From Streptomyces longispororuber (GTDB lineage Bacteria > Actinomycetota > Actinomycetes > Streptomycetales > Streptomycetaceae), in assembly GCF_014656095.1 (NCBI RefSeq), contig NZ_BNBT01000015.1, forward strand, positions 23,794 through 87,793: a DNA stretch of 64,000 nt, given 5' to 3'. Each line of letters opens with the position of its first letter. Position 1 is the first letter of the stretch. This document shows, piece by piece, positions 47,213-56,365 of the stretch. Position numbers and translations under genes: made by a program. The notes below the pieces were generated by a model. The model made no database searches. It had not been told where the DNA came from and was given only the letters and a program-made list of their open reading frames with translations.

Positions 47213-48682
47213 GTGCCTTCCTCCTCCGCTGTTCCCGTGCCCTCCCCTGTGCCCGTGCCCTCCCCCCTGCCCGTCTCCGGGCCCGTGCCCGCTCCGGACG
47301 CCGTTCCCGCCGCCGTCGCCGACGCCGTCGCCAAGGCCACCGGCCCCGCCGCGCCCGGTCCCGCCTCGCACGCGCCGTGGCGCTCGCTGCGGTACCGCAG
47401 CATGCGCTGGTGGTCGCTGGCGAACTTCGTGTCGAACGCCGGGACCTGGATGCAGCTCACGGTGCAGAACCTGCTGGTCCTCCAGATCACCGGGTCCGCC
47501 GCCGCCACCGGCCTGTCCATCTCCGTGCAGGCCGCGCCCGCGCTGCTCATGAGCCTCGCGGGCGGCGCCGCCGTCGACCGCTGGCCCCGGAAGGTGACCG
47601 CGGCCGTCAGCCAGGCCCTGCTCGGTGCCGTCGCGTTCGTGACGGCCGCCCTCGTGGCGGTCGGCCGGCTCGACCTGACCGTGCTGATGGTGCTTGCCGC
47701 CGTCACGGGCGTCATCGCCACCGTGGACGGGCCCGCGTGCGCCCTGCTCGGCAACGACCTGGTCCGGAAAGAGGACGTCCCTTCGGCCATCGGAGTGGGC
47801 TCGCTGGTGTCCAACGCGGGCCGGCTCGCCGGCACCGCGCTGGCCGGTGTGACCGTCGGCTTCCTCGGGACGGCCGCCGCCTACGCCGCGAACGGCGTGT
47901 CCTTCCTCTTCGTCGCCGCCGTGATCCCCTTCCTGCGCCCGGCCTGCAAGGCGGTCCGGGGCGCCGGTGAAGCCTCCGCGCCCGGCGGCGACGGCGCCCG
48001 GGGCGAGGAGTCCCCGCACCCCGCCGAGCCGGACCTGACCGTGCGGCAGGGCCTGGTGTTCTTCCTGCGCCGTCCCCGCCTGGTCGCGCTCGCGGGCATC
48101 ACCGGCATCAGCGCCGTCTTCGGCCGGAACTACGGGCTGACCCTGGCCGTGCTCGTCACCGGGCCGCTCGCCGGGGGCGCCGGGGCGTTCGGCACGGTCT
48201 CCACCGTCCTCGCCGTCGGCGGCATCGTCGGCGCCGTGCTCGGCGCCCGGCTGCGCAGCCCCTCCGTGCGGCTCGTGGGCACGCTGGCCGCGGCCGGCGC
48301 CCTGCTCCAGATGGTCGCGGCGCTCTCGCCGTCGCTCGCCGTCCTGCTGGTGGTCGTGCTGCCCATGGCCGTGGTGGAGTCCGTCTCCGACACCGCGGGG
48401 ACCACCGTCCTGCAGACCGACCCGCCCGCCCACCTGCGCGGGCGCGTGCTCGGCGTGTGGGGCAGCATCCGTACGGTCTGGGGGCTCGCGGGCCCGCCCG
48501 CGCTCGGCCTCCTCATGGAGCTGGCCGGGGCGCGCGGCGCCCTCGTGGCCGGCGGGCTGATCATCGTCGCCTCGATCGGCGCGGGCCACGCGCTCCGCCG
48601 CCGCGGGACCGCCGCACCGGTGATCCTGCGGACCGGGGAGCGCGCGGCCGCGGAGCGGCCCGTCCTGGGCACGGCCGCCTGA
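47213..48682 (+). CDS. MFS transporter (MFS_3/EntS-like)
   Basis: 489 aa with about 12 membrane segments. The family start WRSLRYRSMRWWSLANFVSN is preceded by about 55 residues of Pro/Val/Ala repeats (VPVPSPVPVPSP), so the annotated GTG start is uncertain. LAGGAAVDRWPRKVTAAV matches the helix 2-3 loop of drug or siderophore exporters. The substrate is unknown. It is the only plus-strand gene within the glycan locus and faces the GT9 gene. Confidence 0.85.
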   Translation: MPSSSAVPVPSPVPVPSPLPVSGPVPAPDAVPAAVADAVAKATGPAAPGPASHAPWRSLRYRSMRWWSLANFVSNAGTWMQLTVQNLLVLQITGSAAATGLSISVQAAPALLMSLAGGAAVDRWPRKVTAAVSQALLGAVAFVTAALVAVGRLDLTVLMVLAAVTGVIATVDGPACALLGNDLVRKEDVPSAIGVGSLVSNAGRLAGTALAGVTVGFLGTAAAYAANGVSFLFVAAVIPFLRPACKAVRGAGEASAPGGDGARGEESPHPAEPDLTVRQGLVFFLRRPRLVALAGITGISAVFGRNYGLTLAVLVTGPLAGGAGAFGTVSTVLAVGGIVGAVLGARLRSPSVRLVGTLAAAGALLQMVAALSPSLAVLLVVVLPMAVVESVSDTAGTTVLQTDPPAHLRGRVLGVWGSIRTVWGLAGPPALGLLMELAGARGALVAGGLIIVASIGAGHALRRRGTAAPVILRTGERAAAERPVLGTAA

Positions 48683-48709
48683 CCGGACGGCCCGCCCCCG
48701 GCCCGGTCA
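48680..48709. terminator. Possible bidirectional hairpin between convergent genes
   Basis: TGACCGG at the MFS stop pairs with CCGGTCA at 48703-48709 around a 16-base GC-rich loop, in the 41-base gap between convergent genes. The stem is short, so the call is weak. Confidence 0.3.
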
Positions 48710-48723
48710 CCCGGGTGCTCCCG

Positions 48724-49809
48724 TCAGGGGGCGTGCCCGGGGACGGGTGCGGGGGCCGGGGCGCCCCGGTCCGGTGTCGTCATCACGCCCGGCTCCGGCA
48801 GTGCCTCGACCGCCCCGACGACCTCGTCGACGGTGATCCGCAGCAGGCGCTCGTCCGGCCGCGTGCCGTGGGCGTCCCCGGGGCGGGCTGAGCCGTCGCC
48901 CCCGGGGTGCCAGAGGACCCGGTGCCGCGGGTGGCACGGCGGCCCCCACAGCCGGGGGGCGACCGGCCCGAACAGCACCACCGAGGGCGTGCCGAGCGCC
49001 GTCGCCAGATGGGCGAGGCCGGTGTCCCCCACCACCACGCAGCGGGCCCGCGCCACGAGCGCGGCCAGGGCGCCGAACGGTACGTCGGCCGCGCCGCCGA
49101 GCACCGCGCCCCGCGGCAGCCCCGCCGCCTGCGCCACGAAGCGCGCCAGGTCCTCCTCCCCCGCCCCCGCGGTCACGACCACCTCGTGGCCCCGGCGGCG
49201 CAGCACGGCCACCACGGGCGCGAACCTCTCCGGCGGCCAGCGGCGGGCGGCGGCGTCGGCGCCCGGGTGCACGACGACGGCGCCGGGCGCCGGGGAGGGC
49301 GCCTCGGGCCGCGGGATCGCCACCTCCCCGGGGTCGGCGGGGACGCCGTACCAGCCGAGGAGCCGGCACCAGCGGTCCCGCTCGTGCTCGTCGTCCCGCC
49401 ACACGGGGCCCGGGATGTCGGGCGTGCCCGGGTGCGCGTACGCGAACAGCCGCCGGGGGCGCAGCCGTTGGAGCAGCAGATGGCTCGGCGGGCCGTTGCC
49501 GTGCAGGTCCACGGCGAGGTCGGGCTCCGGCCCCGTCCAGGACAGCTCCCCGGGCACCGCCCGGCCGGGCGCGGCGGTGGGCAGCAGCCGGTCCACCAGG
49601 CCGGTCGCGGCGGCCGCGGCGGTCAGCCGCCCGGGCGCGGCGAGGACCAGTTCGTGCTCGGGCAGGTGCCGCCGCAGGGCCCGCACCGCGGGCACCGCGG
49701 CCAGCAGGTCGACCAGGCCGAGGGCGCGCAGCACGAGGGCCCGGGGGCGTCCGGGGGCGGTGCCGTCGGGCGCGGCCGGGCCGGGCCGCCGCTGGTTCGC
49801 CGCGGTCAC
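48724..49809 (-). CDS. Family 9 glycosyltransferase (heptosyltransferase-like), copy 2
   Basis: 361 aa from GTG. ALVLRALGLVDLLAAVPAVRAL, AVVVHPGADAAARRWPPERF and VVVGDTGLAHLATALGTPSVVLF are GT9 motifs. It starts 1 base after the HldE stop, so it is co-translated with the enzyme that makes the activated heptose. It differs from the other two GT9s in lacking their Cys-rich tail motif. Confidence 0.87.
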   Translation of the reverse strand: MTAANQRRPGPAAPDGTAPGRPRALVLRALGLVDLLAAVPAVRALRRHLPEHELVLAAPGRLTAAAAATGLVDRLLPTAAPGRAVPGELSWTGPEPDLAVDLHGNGPPSHLLLQRLRPRRLFAYAHPGTPDIPGPVWRDDEHERDRWCRLLGWYGVPADPGEVAIPRPEAPSPAPGAVVVHPGADAAARRWPPERFAPVVAVLRRRGHEVVVTAGAGEEDLARFVAQAAGLPRGAVLGGAADVPFGALAALVARARCVVVGDTGLAHLATALGTPSVVLFGPVAPRLWGPPCHPRHRVLWHPGGDGSARPGDAHGTRPDERLLRITVDEVVGAVEALPEPGVMTTPDRGAPAPAPVPGHAP

Positions 49810-49810
49810 G

Positions 49811-51322
49811 TCACGGCCTGCCTTCCGGGGCCGCGGCGGCCTCGGCCGCCCGGCGCGCGAGGAGGGTGGTGGACCTGCCGTCGAGGTAGGGCAGCACGAC
49901 GGCCTGTCCGCCCCAGGCGCGCAGGGCCCGGGCCTCGGGCAGGTCCTGGACGGAGTAGTCGCCGCCCTTGACCCACACGTCGGGGCGCAGCCGGCGCAGC
50001 AGGGCCTCGGGCGTGTCCTCCTCGAAGACCGCGACGGCGTCCACGCTGCCGAGGGCGGTGAGGACGCGGGCGCGGTCCGCGGCGGGGTTGAGCGGGCGCC
50101 CCGGGCCCTTGCGGCGGGCGAGCGACGCGTCGGAGTTGAGGCACACGACGAGGCAGTCGCCGATGCGGCGGGCGCTCTCCAGCAGGCCGACGTGGCCGGC
50201 GTGCAGCAGGTCGAAGCAGCCGCCGGTCGCCACCACGGTGCCGCCGCGCGCCCGGACGCGCTCGGCGAGGGCGAACGCGTCGGCCCCGAAGGCCTCCGAG
50301 GAGCCGGAACCGGCCCCCGGCCCGGACACGGACGCGGCCCCGGCCGCGGAACCCGGCCCGGCTGCGGAACCCGGCCCGGACACGGGCCCGAACCCGGCCC
50401 CGGAGGAGACCCCCGCGTCCGATGCGGACGCCGTGCACCACAGCCCCGGATTGCCCGCCCCGCCCGCCGCCACGAACTCCGCGGCCTCGGCGACGGCCCG
50501 CTGGAGCGCCTCCTCGGGGAGCGCGCCGTCCGCCAGGGCGGCGGCCGTCGTCGCGGCGAAGCAGTCGCCCGCGCCGCACGGGTCGCCGGTGGCCCGGTAG
50601 GGCGGCGGCACCAACATCGGCGTACCGGTGCCGGTCCTGGCCAGCAGGGCGCCGCGGGCGCCGAGCGTCACGGCGACGCCCGCCGCCCGCCAGCGGTGGG
50701 CCAGCTCGCGGCCGCGCTCGGCGTACGCGCGCAGGGAGTCGCCGTCGCCCGGGCACAGGGCGCGCGCCTCGGCCGCGTTCGGGGTGACGAGCCGCGCGCC
50801 GGGGACGGGGTCGCCGCCCTTGGGGTGCGGGTCCCACACCAGGGGCGTACGGGAGGCGACGGCGGCCAGGTGGGCGCGGACGGCACGGGCGGTGTGGCGG
50901 CCGTAGTCGGCGACGAGCACGGTGCGGGCCCGCTCCAGGACGTCGCGCACCTCGTCGTCCGGCGCACCGGGCGTGCCCCCGCCCCGGTCGATCCGGACCA
51001 GGGGGCGGCCACCGGCGAGGACGCGCGTCTTCACCGGCAGGGTGCCGTGCAGCGGCAGCTCCACGAGCGTGACCCGGCCCCGCAGCGCCCGGCGTACGGC
51101 GTCGCTGGCGGGGTCGTCGCCGAGGGCCGTCACCAGGACCACGGCGCGGCCGTCCCGGGCCGCGAGCGCGGCGGCGAGACCCGCGCCGCCGGGGCGGCGG
51201 CGGTCGGCGGTGACGTCGACGACGGGTGCGGGGGCGTCCGGGGAGAGCCGGGTCGCGACGCCCTCGATGTCCTCGTCGAGCAGGACGTCCCCGACGACCA
51301 CGAGCGGCTTCGCCGCGGTCAT
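49811..51322 (-). CDS. hldE: Bifunctional heptose 7-phosphate kinase / heptose 1-phosphate adenylyltransferase
   Basis: 503 aa. The N-terminal PfkB-type kinase (about 1-315) has VVVGDVLLDEDIEG, the GGAGLAAALAARDG region and DPCGAGDCFAATTAAAL. The C-terminal nucleotidyltransferase (about 370-500) has CFDLLHAGHVGLLESA (HxGH) and WVKGGDYS. Between them is a roughly 45-residue Gly/Ala/Ser/Pro repeat linker (encoded about 50280-50420) that is longer than in enterobacterial HldE. The enzyme turns heptose 7-phosphate into ADP-heptose, with GmhB removing a phosphate in between. The ATG overlaps the GmhA stop (ATGA). Confidence 0.92.
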   Translation of the reverse strand: MTAAKPLVVVGDVLLDEDIEGVATRLSPDAPAPVVDVTADRRRPGGAGLAAALAARDGRAVVLVTALGDDPASDAVRRALRGRVTLVELPLHGTLPVKTRVLAGGRPLVRIDRGGGTPGAPDDEVRDVLERARTVLVADYGRHTARAVRAHLAAVASRTPLVWDPHPKGGDPVPGARLVTPNAAEARALCPGDGDSLRAYAERGRELAHRWRAAGVAVTLGARGALLARTGTGTPMLVPPPYRATGDPCGAGDCFAATTAAALADGALPEEALQRAVAEAAEFVAAGGAGNPGLWCTASASDAGVSSGAGFGPVSGPGSAAGPGSAAGAASVSGPGAGSGSSEAFGADAFALAERVRARGGTVVATGGCFDLLHAGHVGLLESARRIGDCLVVCLNSDASLARRKGPGRPLNPAADRARVLTALGSVDAVAVFEEDTPEALLRRLRPDVWVKGGDYSVQDLPEARALRAWGGQAVVLPYLDGRSTTLLARRAAEAAAAPEGRP

Positions 51323-52041
51323 GACGCCCCCTGGTGGACGGCGGCGACGGCCCGGCCCGCGACCGCGCCCGCCTGCGGGGCGGCGAGGGCCGCGTCGAAG
51401 CACTCGCACAGCAGGTGCACGGCGACGAGGTGCGTCTCCTGCACGGCCGCCGTGCTGTCGGCGTCGACGCACAGCACCTCGTCGGCGGCGTCGGCCAGGG
51501 GGTTGGGGCCCGGCCCGGTCAGCGCCCACACGCGCAGCCCGGCGGCGCGGGCCGTCACGGCGGCGGTGATCAGGTTGGCGCTGCGGCCGGACGTGGAGAG
51601 CAGCAGGAGCACGTCCCCGGGGCGGCCGTGGGCGGAGACCTGCCGGGCGAAGACGTGGTCGAATCCGTAGTCGTTGCCGATGGCGGTCACGCTGGACGTC
51701 TCGGCGTGCAGCGAGATGGCCGAGTACGCGGGCCGCTCCTGGCGGTAGCGGCCCACCAGCTCGGCGGTCAGGTGCTGGGCCTGGGCGGCGCTGCCGCCGT
51801 TGCCGGCCGCCAGGAGCCGCCCGCCGGACGGCAGGACCGCGGCCAGGCGGCCGCCCCAGGCGGCGACCCGGTGCAGCCCGTCGCGCCGGAACCGGCCGAG
51901 GGCCTGCTCCAGCGCGCGGCAGTGCACGTGCGCGGCGTCGAGGGCGGAGAGCGCGGCGGTCGCGGAGGTCACGGGCGGGGTGCTGGGCGCGGTGGGCGCG
52001 GACGGTGCTGTGGGCGCGGAGGGCGCAGAGGGTTCGGTCAT
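51319..52041 (-). CDS. gmhA: Sedoheptulose 7-phosphate isomerase (GmhA, SIS domain)
   Basis: 240 aa. An N-terminal Pro/Ser/Thr-rich extension of about 25 residues precedes the SIS fold: AAGNGGSAAQAQHLTAELVGRY, ETSSVTAIGNDYGFDHVF, LLLSTSGRSANLI and the metal-ligand region VQETHLVAVHLLCE. It converts sedoheptulose 7-phosphate to heptose 7-phosphate, the first ADP-heptose step. It is coupled to hldE by a 4-base overlap. Confidence 0.92.
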   Translation of the reverse strand: MTEPSAPSAPTAPSAPTAPSTPPVTSATAALSALDAAHVHCRALEQALGRFRRDGLHRVAAWGGRLAAVLPSGGRLLAAGNGGSAAQAQHLTAELVGRYRQERPAYSAISLHAETSSVTAIGNDYGFDHVFARQVSAHGRPGDVLLLLSTSGRSANLITAAVTARAAGLRVWALTGPGPNPLADAADEVLCVDADSTAAVQETHLVAVHLLCECFDAALAAPQAGAVAGRAVAAVHQGAS

Positions 52042-52198
52042 GCTGATCGGGCGTGCCGCCGTCGCGGGGACGGCGGCCGGACCCGCACCTCCTTCGGGCG
52101 TCGGTGCGTCGGTACGTCGGAGCTCCCCGGCCCGGTGGGGACCGCACGGCGGGGGCCGCGCGGGACGGCCGGGGAGCGGCGGAGGGGCGTGCCCCGGG

Positions 52199-53476
52199 TC
52201 AGACCGCCCCGGTCACCGCGGGCTGGGGGTCGAGGACCGTGCAGTACGCCGCCTCGGTGGCGGCGGCGACGCTGCCCCAGCCGTACCGGCTGAGGACCCG
52301 GCGGCGGCCCGCGGCCCCGCACGCCTCCCGTGCGGCCGGGTCGGCGAGGAGCTCCGCGACGGCGCGGGCCAGGGCCTTCGGGTCGCGGGGCGGCACCAGG
52401 CGGCCGGTGGCGGGGTCCGCGACGGTGTCGAGCTGGCCGCCCACCGCGCTGGCGACGACCGGTCTGCCGCAGGCCATGGCCTCCAGCGGGACGATGCCGA
52501 ACGGTTCGTAGTCCGCGGGGCACACCACCACGTCGGCGCTGCGCAGCAGCGGCGGCACGTCCTCGCAGGGCACGCCCCCGGTGAAGCGGACCCGGTCGCT
52601 CACCCCGGCCTCGCGGGCGAGCTCCCGCAGCCGGCGCGCCTCGGGGTCGGTGCCGATGCGGCCGGGCGGGGGCCCGCCGACGACCACGAGTTCGGTCTCG
52701 GGCAGTGCGGCGAGCGCGGCGACGGTGACGGCGGCGCCCTTGCGCGGGACGAGCCGGCCGAGCTGGAGCAGCCGGTGCGGGTGCGCGCCGCGCTCCGCGA
52801 CGGGCCCGCGCGGGGTGAACAGCTCGGTGTCGACGCCGCACGGCACGACGCTGACCTTGGCGGCGGGGATGCCCATCCGGGCCAGTTCCCCGACCTCGTC
52901 CCGGCAGGTGGCGACGACCCGGTCGCAGCCGAGGCCCACCTCCGTCTCGCAGGCGACGCGCTCGGGCGGGCTGGTGTCGGCCCGCCGCTGGTGCCGCCGC
53001 TTCACGGTGCCCAGGGCGTGGTACGTGTGCAGCAGCGGCAGGCCCAGTTCCCGTGCCGCCCGCAGCGAGGCGAGGCCCGACATCCAGAAGTGGGAGTGCA
53101 CCACGTCGGGCCGCTGCCGTCGCCAGACCTGGGCCAGGTGGCGGCCGAAGTCGGCCATGTACGGCAGGAGTTCGTCCTTGGGGAGCTGTTCCGGCGGCCC
53201 GGCGGGCACGTGGTGCACCTGCACGCCGGCCCGCAGCGCCACCCGGTCGGGCAGGTCCCGGTCGTCCCGGCGGGTGTAGACCGTGACGCGGTGGCCCCGG
53301 TCGGCGAGCGCGCCCGCCAGGCGGGCGACGTGGACGTTCTGGCCGCCCGCGTCGACCCCGCCCAGGGTGGCGAGGGGGCTCGCGTGCTCGGAGACGAGCG
53401 CGATCGACAGGGCGCCGGAGGCGAGGGGGCCGGCGCCGAGGGGGCCGGGGCCGAGGGAGTCGAGCGAGGGGGTCAT
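52199..53476 (-). CDS. GT4-family glycosyltransferase
   Basis: 425 aa. The N-terminal domain has HASPLATLGGVDAGGQNVHV, a GT4 acceptor-side motif close to the sucrose-phosphate-synthase/MshA-like group, and HSHFWMSG. The C-terminal domain has LLQLGRLVPRKGAA and the E-x7-E donor motif in YEPFGIVPLEAMACG. Donor and acceptor are unknown. It overlaps the upstream glycosyltransferase gene by 4 bases. Confidence 0.88.
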   Translation of the reverse strand: MTPSLDSLGPGPLGAGPLASGALSIALVSEHASPLATLGGVDAGGQNVHVARLAGALADRGHRVTVYTRRDDRDLPDRVALRAGVQVHHVPAGPPEQLPKDELLPYMADFGRHLAQVWRRQRPDVVHSHFWMSGLASLRAARELGLPLLHTYHALGTVKRRHQRRADTSPPERVACETEVGLGCDRVVATCRDEVGELARMGIPAAKVSVVPCGVDTELFTPRGPVAERGAHPHRLLQLGRLVPRKGAAVTVAALAALPETELVVVGGPPPGRIGTDPEARRLRELAREAGVSDRVRFTGGVPCEDVPPLLRSADVVVCPADYEPFGIVPLEAMACGRPVVASAVGGQLDTVADPATGRLVPPRDPKALARAVAELLADPAAREACGAAGRRRVLSRYGWGSVAAATEAAYCTVLDPQPAVTGAV

Positions 53477-54438
53477 GAGCGTGCCTCCGTCATCACGCGC
53501 TCCCAGTCGTGCAGGAAGCGCTTGAGCCCGTACCGTTCGAGGGCCGCCTGCCGGGCGCGGGCGCCGTCCTCGGCGGCGGCCTCCGGCTCGCGCAGGTAGT
53601 GCCGGGCGGCCCGGGCCAGGACGTCGGGGCGGGTGGACAGCGTCCCCGCGCCCGGCGGCACCGCCTCGACGGCCTCGGTGGTGGCGAGGCAGACGACCGG
53701 CATGCCCAGGTGCATGGCCTCCAGGAGCGACAGGCCGAGGGACGTCCAGCGCACCGGGTGCAGGTAGAAGCGGCGTTCGGCGAGCGCCGCGTGCAGCTCG
53801 GCCTGGGGCAGGTCGGCGGTGCGGCACCGGTCCGGCGCTATGCCGAGGTGCGCGGCGAGGCCCTCGGTGCGCATCCCGAAGACGTCCAGCGGCGCGGCCT
53901 CGGACAGGGCGGGCAGCAGGTCCGTACCGACGTACCGGCCGCGCCGGACGGGCTCGTTGACGACGACGGCGGCGCGGTCGAGGCGGCCGGTGTAGAGGTG
54001 CCCCGGGTCGACGATGCCGTGCTCGATCACCTCGGTGCGGGTGGAACCGCTGTCCCAGAACAGGCGGTTGAAGTGGGTGACGTGCACGAGGGTCAGGTCG
54101 GCGCGGTCGGCGCACGGGTGCCGGGTGTCGGGGACGTCGCCGTCCGGCGCGTTGTGCTCCAGGTAGACGGCGGGCACGTCCCGCCCCGGGCGGCGGCCGC
54201 CGAGCCAGCGCTCGGCGAGCTCCAGTTCGTGCGGCCGCTGGAGGAGGACCAGGTCCACGGGCGTGTCCCGCAGCTCCTCCGGGGTCACCTCCCGCACGGA
54301 CTCGGGCCAGGCGAACGTACGGGCGCGGCCGAGCCCGTCCGGATCGCGCCCCGGCGTCACGGGAACGAGATAGGTGTGGGGGCCCTGGACGAACGCCGTC
54401 GTCCAGGAGCCGTGCACGTGCCACAGCAGGATGTTCAT
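53473..54438 (-). CDS. GT4-like glycosyltransferase
   Basis: 321 aa opening MNILLWHVHGSWTTAFVQG. LVHVTHFNRLFWDSG, VVVNEPVRRGRYVGTDLL and LGLSLLEAMHLGMPVVCLATT fit the C-terminal donor domain of GT4-like enzymes. It has start/stop overlaps on both sides, so it belongs to a tightly coupled operon with the GT9 and GT4 genes. The donor is unknown. Confidence 0.82.
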   Translation of the reverse strand: MNILLWHVHGSWTTAFVQGPHTYLVPVTPGRDPDGLGRARTFAWPESVREVTPEELRDTPVDLVLLQRPHELELAERWLGGRRPGRDVPAVYLEHNAPDGDVPDTRHPCADRADLTLVHVTHFNRLFWDSGSTRTEVIEHGIVDPGHLYTGRLDRAAVVVNEPVRRGRYVGTDLLPALSEAAPLDVFGMRTEGLAAHLGIAPDRCRTADLPQAELHAALAERRFYLHPVRWTSLGLSLLEAMHLGMPVVCLATTEAVEAVPPGAGTLSTRPDVLARAARHYLREPEAAAEDGARARQAALERYGLKRFLHDWERVMTEARS

Positions 54439-55685
54439 ATGCTCGCTCCTCGTTCCGTGTCGGGGTGGCCGCCCGGTGGGGGCGGCGGGTCCGCGTCGGG
54501 GTCCGGCGGGCGGGCCGGACCGGTGCGGCTGATGTGGCCGGTGCGGCTCATGTGACGGGGCTGGCCGGTGTGACCGGACTCGCCGGTGCGACTGGACTGG
54601 CTGATGTGGTCCGAGCGGCCGGAGTGACTGGCAGGGCTGGAGGGGCCGACCCGCTCGGCCGGGCCGTCCGCGAGTGCCGCCACCGCGGCGAGCACCTCCG
54701 CGTCGTCCACCCCGTCGAGGCAGGGGTGGCCGGGCACCGGGCAGTGCCGGGCCCTGCTCTCCGCGCACGGCGCGGCCTGGTCGCCGAGCAGCACGTGCGG
54801 CACGCCGAAGGGGCGCCAGCGCTCGGCGGGCACCACCGGCGCGAACAGGCAGGCCACCGGGGTGCCCACGGCGGCGGCGAGGTGGGCGGGTCCGGTGTTG
54901 CCGGTCACCGCCACCCGCGCGCCGGCCAGGACGCCCGCGAGGCGCCGCAGGTCGGTCGCGCCGCCGAGGTCCAGGCCGTGCTCCCCCGCGACCTTCGCGG
55001 TGAGGTCCCGCTCGCCGGGGCCGCCGGCGCCCACGAGCCGGTGGCCCGCGGCGTGCAGGGCGGCCGCGGCGCGCACCGCCCGCTCGGGGCTCCAGGCCCG
55101 CGCGGGCACCGCCGCCCCCGGGTGGAACACCACGTACGGCTCCGGTCCGGTGAGGGAGGTGGTGTCGGGCGGCGGCTGCACCCGCAGCCCCCCGTCGTCG
55201 CCGGGCGGCAGGTCGAGGCCGCAGGCACGGGCCAGGTCGAGGGCGGCGAGGGCCTCGTGGCGGCGGGGCCTGCGGTGGTGGCGCAGGTCGAGCAGGGCGC
55301 CCGGGTAGTCCTCGCTGTCGGCGGCCGTCCAGCCGACCCCGGCCAGCTTCAGGAGCAGGGCGATCGGCAGGGGGCTCTGGTGGTACGAGACCAGCACCAG
55401 GGCCCGGTCGAAGCGGCGGGCCGCCACGGCGTCCACCAGGTCCAGCGTCTCCCGGCGGGACACCGGTGCCGGTGCGAGGCCCACCCAGGGGGCGTCGTGC
55501 ACCAGCACCTCGTCCACCCCCGGGAGCAGCCGCCCGGCCTGCGCGCCCTGCGGCCCGCAGAGCAGCGCGGTGTACGAGGAACCGGCCGCCGCGGCCCGGA
55601 CGGCGGGACCGGCGAGGAGCACGTCACCGGCGCTGTCCAGGCGGACGACGAGCGTCCGCGGCAGGGGTCGGGCTCCGTTCGTCAC
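54435..55685 (-). CDS. Family 9 glycosyltransferase (heptosyltransferase-like), copy 3
   Basis: 416 aa from a GTG overlapping the GmhB stop. LVVRLDSAGDVLLAGPAVRA, YVVFHPGAAVPARAWSP and AVTGNTGPAHLAAAVGTPVACLF identify GT9. The Cys-rich RHCPVPGHPCL is shared with copy 1. The last 70 residues are a His/Ser/Arg/Gly low-complexity tail (repeats such as RTGHIS), encoded by a degenerate tandem repeat near 54520-54640 and probably disordered. Confidence 0.87.
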   Translation of the reverse strand: MTNGARPLPRTLVVRLDSAGDVLLAGPAVRAAAAGSSYTALLCGPQGAQAGRLLPGVDEVLVHDAPWVGLAPAPVSRRETLDLVDAVAARRFDRALVLVSYHQSPLPIALLLKLAGVGWTAADSEDYPGALLDLRHHRRPRRHEALAALDLARACGLDLPPGDDGGLRVQPPPDTTSLTGPEPYVVFHPGAAVPARAWSPERAVRAAAALHAAGHRLVGAGGPGERDLTAKVAGEHGLDLGGATDLRRLAGVLAGARVAVTGNTGPAHLAAAVGTPVACLFAPVVPAERWRPFGVPHVLLGDQAAPCAESRARHCPVPGHPCLDGVDDAEVLAAVAALADGPAERVGPSSPASHSGRSDHISQSSRTGESGHTGQPRHMSRTGHISRTGPARPPDPDADPPPPPGGHPDTERGASI

Positions 55686-56365
55686 GACGCACCCGCCGCT
55701 CGGTCGAGGGAGACGGCGGCGCCCGGGCGGGCCGGGTGCGCGGTGGGGGGCGCGGACAGCAGCAGGCGTACCGCCGCGAGCAGGTCGGGGGCCGTGGTCC
55801 CGGCGGCGGCGACCTCCTCCGGGCGGGTCACCGGGGTCGGCACCAGGATGCCGCGGGCGCCCGCGGCCCCGGCGGCCGCGAGGTCGGCGCCGATGTCCCC
55901 CACGACGGCGGCGTGCGCGGGGCGGACACCGAGGCGGGCGCACGCGGCGAGGACCAGGCCGGGCGCGGGCTTGCGGCAGCCGCAGTGGTCGCCGGGGCCG
56001 TGCGGGCACACCGCCCACACGGCGAACGGCCCGAGCAGCTCCTCCACCCGGTCCCGGACCGCCTCCACCTGACGGCGGGTCAGCAGGCCGCGGGCGACGC
56101 CGGACTGGTTGCTGACCACGCCGACGGGGACGCCCGCGGCGCGCACCGCCGCGACGGCCTCGCGCGCCGACGGCATCAGCGCGACCCGCGCCGGGTCGCC
56201 GTTGTACGGCACGTCGACGACGAGGGTGCCGTCGAGGTCGAAGATGACCGCCGCGGGCAGCGCGCCGCGGGCGGGGCGGGGCGCCGCGGGCCCGTCGAAC
56301 AGCCAGGGGCCGGGCGGGGCGGGCCCGCGGGCCTCGGGCGGGTGCGGGGTGGCGGGTCGGGTCAT
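55682..56365 (-). CDS. gmhB: HAD-IIIA phosphatase, D-glycero-manno-heptose 1,7-bisphosphate phosphatase type
   Basis: 227 aa. FDLDGTLV holds the HAD nucleophile Asp, VVSNQSGVARG is motif II, and CPHGPGDHCGCRKPAPG is the GmhB zinc loop plus motif III. VVGDIGADLAAA is motif IV. It removes the 7-phosphate from heptose bisphosphate between the two HldE reactions. Short overlaps couple it to the genes on both sides. Confidence 0.88.
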   Translation of the reverse strand: MTRPATPHPPEARGPAPPGPWLFDGPAAPRPARGALPAAVIFDLDGTLVVDVPYNGDPARVALMPSAREAVAAVRAAGVPVGVVSNQSGVARGLLTRRQVEAVRDRVEELLGPFAVWAVCPHGPGDHCGCRKPAPGLVLAACARLGVRPAHAAVVGDIGADLAAAGAAGARGILVPTPVTRPEEVAAAGTTAPDLLAAVRLLLSAPPTAHPARPGAAVSLDRAAGAS

